Below are positions 46,778 through 47,229 of a DNA stretch of 47,229 nucleotides, in pieces (the stretch's first letter is position 1; every line of letters begins with the position of its first letter). The position numbers and the translations under genes are program-made. The stretch is taken from assembly GCA_903840385.1 (NCBI GenBank), contig CAIMFT010000034.1, positions 1 to 47,229 of the forward strand. Reading direction: 5' to 3'. Source of the DNA: an uncultured Holophagaceae bacterium. GTDB taxonomy: Bacteria > Acidobacteriota > Holophagae > Holophagales > Holophagaceae. Below the pieces are notes generated by a model that was given only the letters and a program-made list of their open reading frames with translations, did no database searches and was not told the origin of the DNA.

Positions 46778-47229
46778 GCCTCGCTATTGCTCTTCCGTGG
46801 TCTGCGAAAAAGAGACCTCACCGCAGAGACCGCAGAAGCAAAGCGGGGTAGCGGAGTGCAGGGAGTAAATAGAAACCGCAGATTGCGCAGATGACGCAGA
46901 TGGGCGATGACCCATCCCAGCTTTTCAAGCCCAGAAGCGGAGCCACAGATTTCACAGATTCCACAGATTGCGCGCCGACCCACCCCCCGCATGGGCCCGC
47001 CGAAGGCGGCTTCCGGCGGTGCCGGAAGTCAGCCCGGGGTGTCACGGCCGCGCCCCCCAAGAGGCGCGGCAGCGGCGCCCCGGGATGGAGCCCATGCGGA
47101 TCTTCCGGGATTTCAGGGGAAGAAGTCTCATGGCAGAGAACACAGAGGAAAACAGGCAAGGGGTGGCTGAAAGGAAAGGAAGGAACGCGGAGGAAAACCG
47201 AGGAGCTGAGGAGAGCGGAGAACGGCCTG
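46778..47229. repeat. intergenic mosaic of 9-base repeat arrays and a structured core
   Basis: 452 bases without a gene. From the left: CGCAGAGAC-type units (46822-46839); three CGCAGATTG-type 9-mers (46877-46903); a hairpin GATGGG/CCCATC (46899-46916); three CACAGATTN 9-mers (46944-46970); the structured core (46989-47097). To the right come (G)GCAGAGAAC/ACAGAGGAA units near 47136-47154 and AACGCGGAGGAAAACCGAGGAG at 47184-47205. Apparently several small repeat elements nested or abutting after the WS/DGAT gene. An antisense open frame across it codes only repeat translations. Confidence 0.65.
46989..47097. ncRNA. structured 109-nt element, copy 2 (four-helix junction)
   Basis: The closing stem GCATGGGC/GCCCATGC (46989-46996 with 47090-47097; extendable by two C-G pairs on the outside) encloses hairpin 1, CCGCC-GAA-GGCGG (46997-47009), and hairpin 2, CTTCCGGC-GGT-GCCGGAAG (47010-47028). 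Hairpin 3 (47033-47084) has CCCGGGGTGTC paired with GGCGCCCCGGG (two G.T pairs) and an apical stem GCCGCGCC/GGCGCGGC (47047-47054 with 47063-47070). Same length, order and linker sizes as copy 1 at 24784-24892, with compensatory substitutions in the closing stem and hairpin 3. Transcription and strand unknown. Confidence 0.5.

Noticed and set aside
46818..47159. Minus-strand open frame across the right-end repeats, and the similar one near 24700-24885
   Set aside because: The shared peptide (RRKPPSA and neighbours) comes from the conserved hairpin bases, not a protein; differences fall in loops and paired stems rather than synonymous sites.

Overview
High-GC bacterial chromosome segment, most likely from an Acidobacteriota member of the Holophagae/Geothrix type. 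That placement is inferred from base composition, gene content and the diderm features (Omp85 protein, lipoproteins, secreted c-type cytochrome); no marker gene is present to prove it. All of it looks chromosomal. I see no tRNA, rRNA, CRISPR array, integrase, transposase or phage module.

Layout. 1-1790: tail of an unknown gene, a secreted cytochrome c, an XRE-type regulator with its own low-GC promoter and dyad, and a decapitated response-regulator receiver domain. 1770-5259 (minus): a two-gene unit, STAS protein then a 1044-residue Omp85 (BamA/TamA-like) protein. 5346-17222 (plus): a compact flagellar basal body/hook operon, flgB-flgC-fliE-fliF-fliG-fliH-fliI-fliJ-(MotE-like)-fliK-flgD-flgE. 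It is preceded by a very good sigma-54 (-24/-12) promoter, has a second such site before fliK, and is closed by a strong terminator. 17272-20446: ispG, yidD, the nitrosative-stress protein Ric and a PlsC-type acyltransferase. 20470-24650: divergent TPR-bearing Ser/Thr kinase and GAF-AAA+-HTH sigma-54 activator sharing a dyad-rich intergenic region. 25008-26545 (minus): miaA and an enoyl-CoA hydratase-like gene. 26775-36301: small secreted proteins, purF flanked by a pair of paralogous secreted proteins, a HAD phosphatase, a Sel1/lipoprotein pair, and a rhodanese-MFS pair. 36311-41989 (minus): a tight five-gene run, rocD-pabBC-MOSC-guaC-aldo/keto reductase. 42224-46777 (plus): HMG-CoA reductase, UbiB/AarF-like kinase and WS/DGAT acyltransferase, overlapping or nearly so, which looks like an isoprenoid/neutral-lipid operon. 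It is notable because the MEP-pathway gene ispG lies in the same window.

The most interesting signal is non-coding. Two copies of a 109-nt GC-rich element (24784-24892 and 46989-47097) align without gaps. Both fold into the same four-helix junction, with base-pair-preserving substitutions in the closing stem and in the third hairpin. Each copy sits next to a short tandem-repeat array of a different sequence family (CGCCAAG-type in one, CACAGATT-type in the other). The first copy is enclosed by inverted arrays like a small mobile element. A third element of the same general architecture, made of GCTGACA heptamers, abuts the miaA start codon. Together these suggest a family of small dispersed structured elements with no protein-coding capacity.
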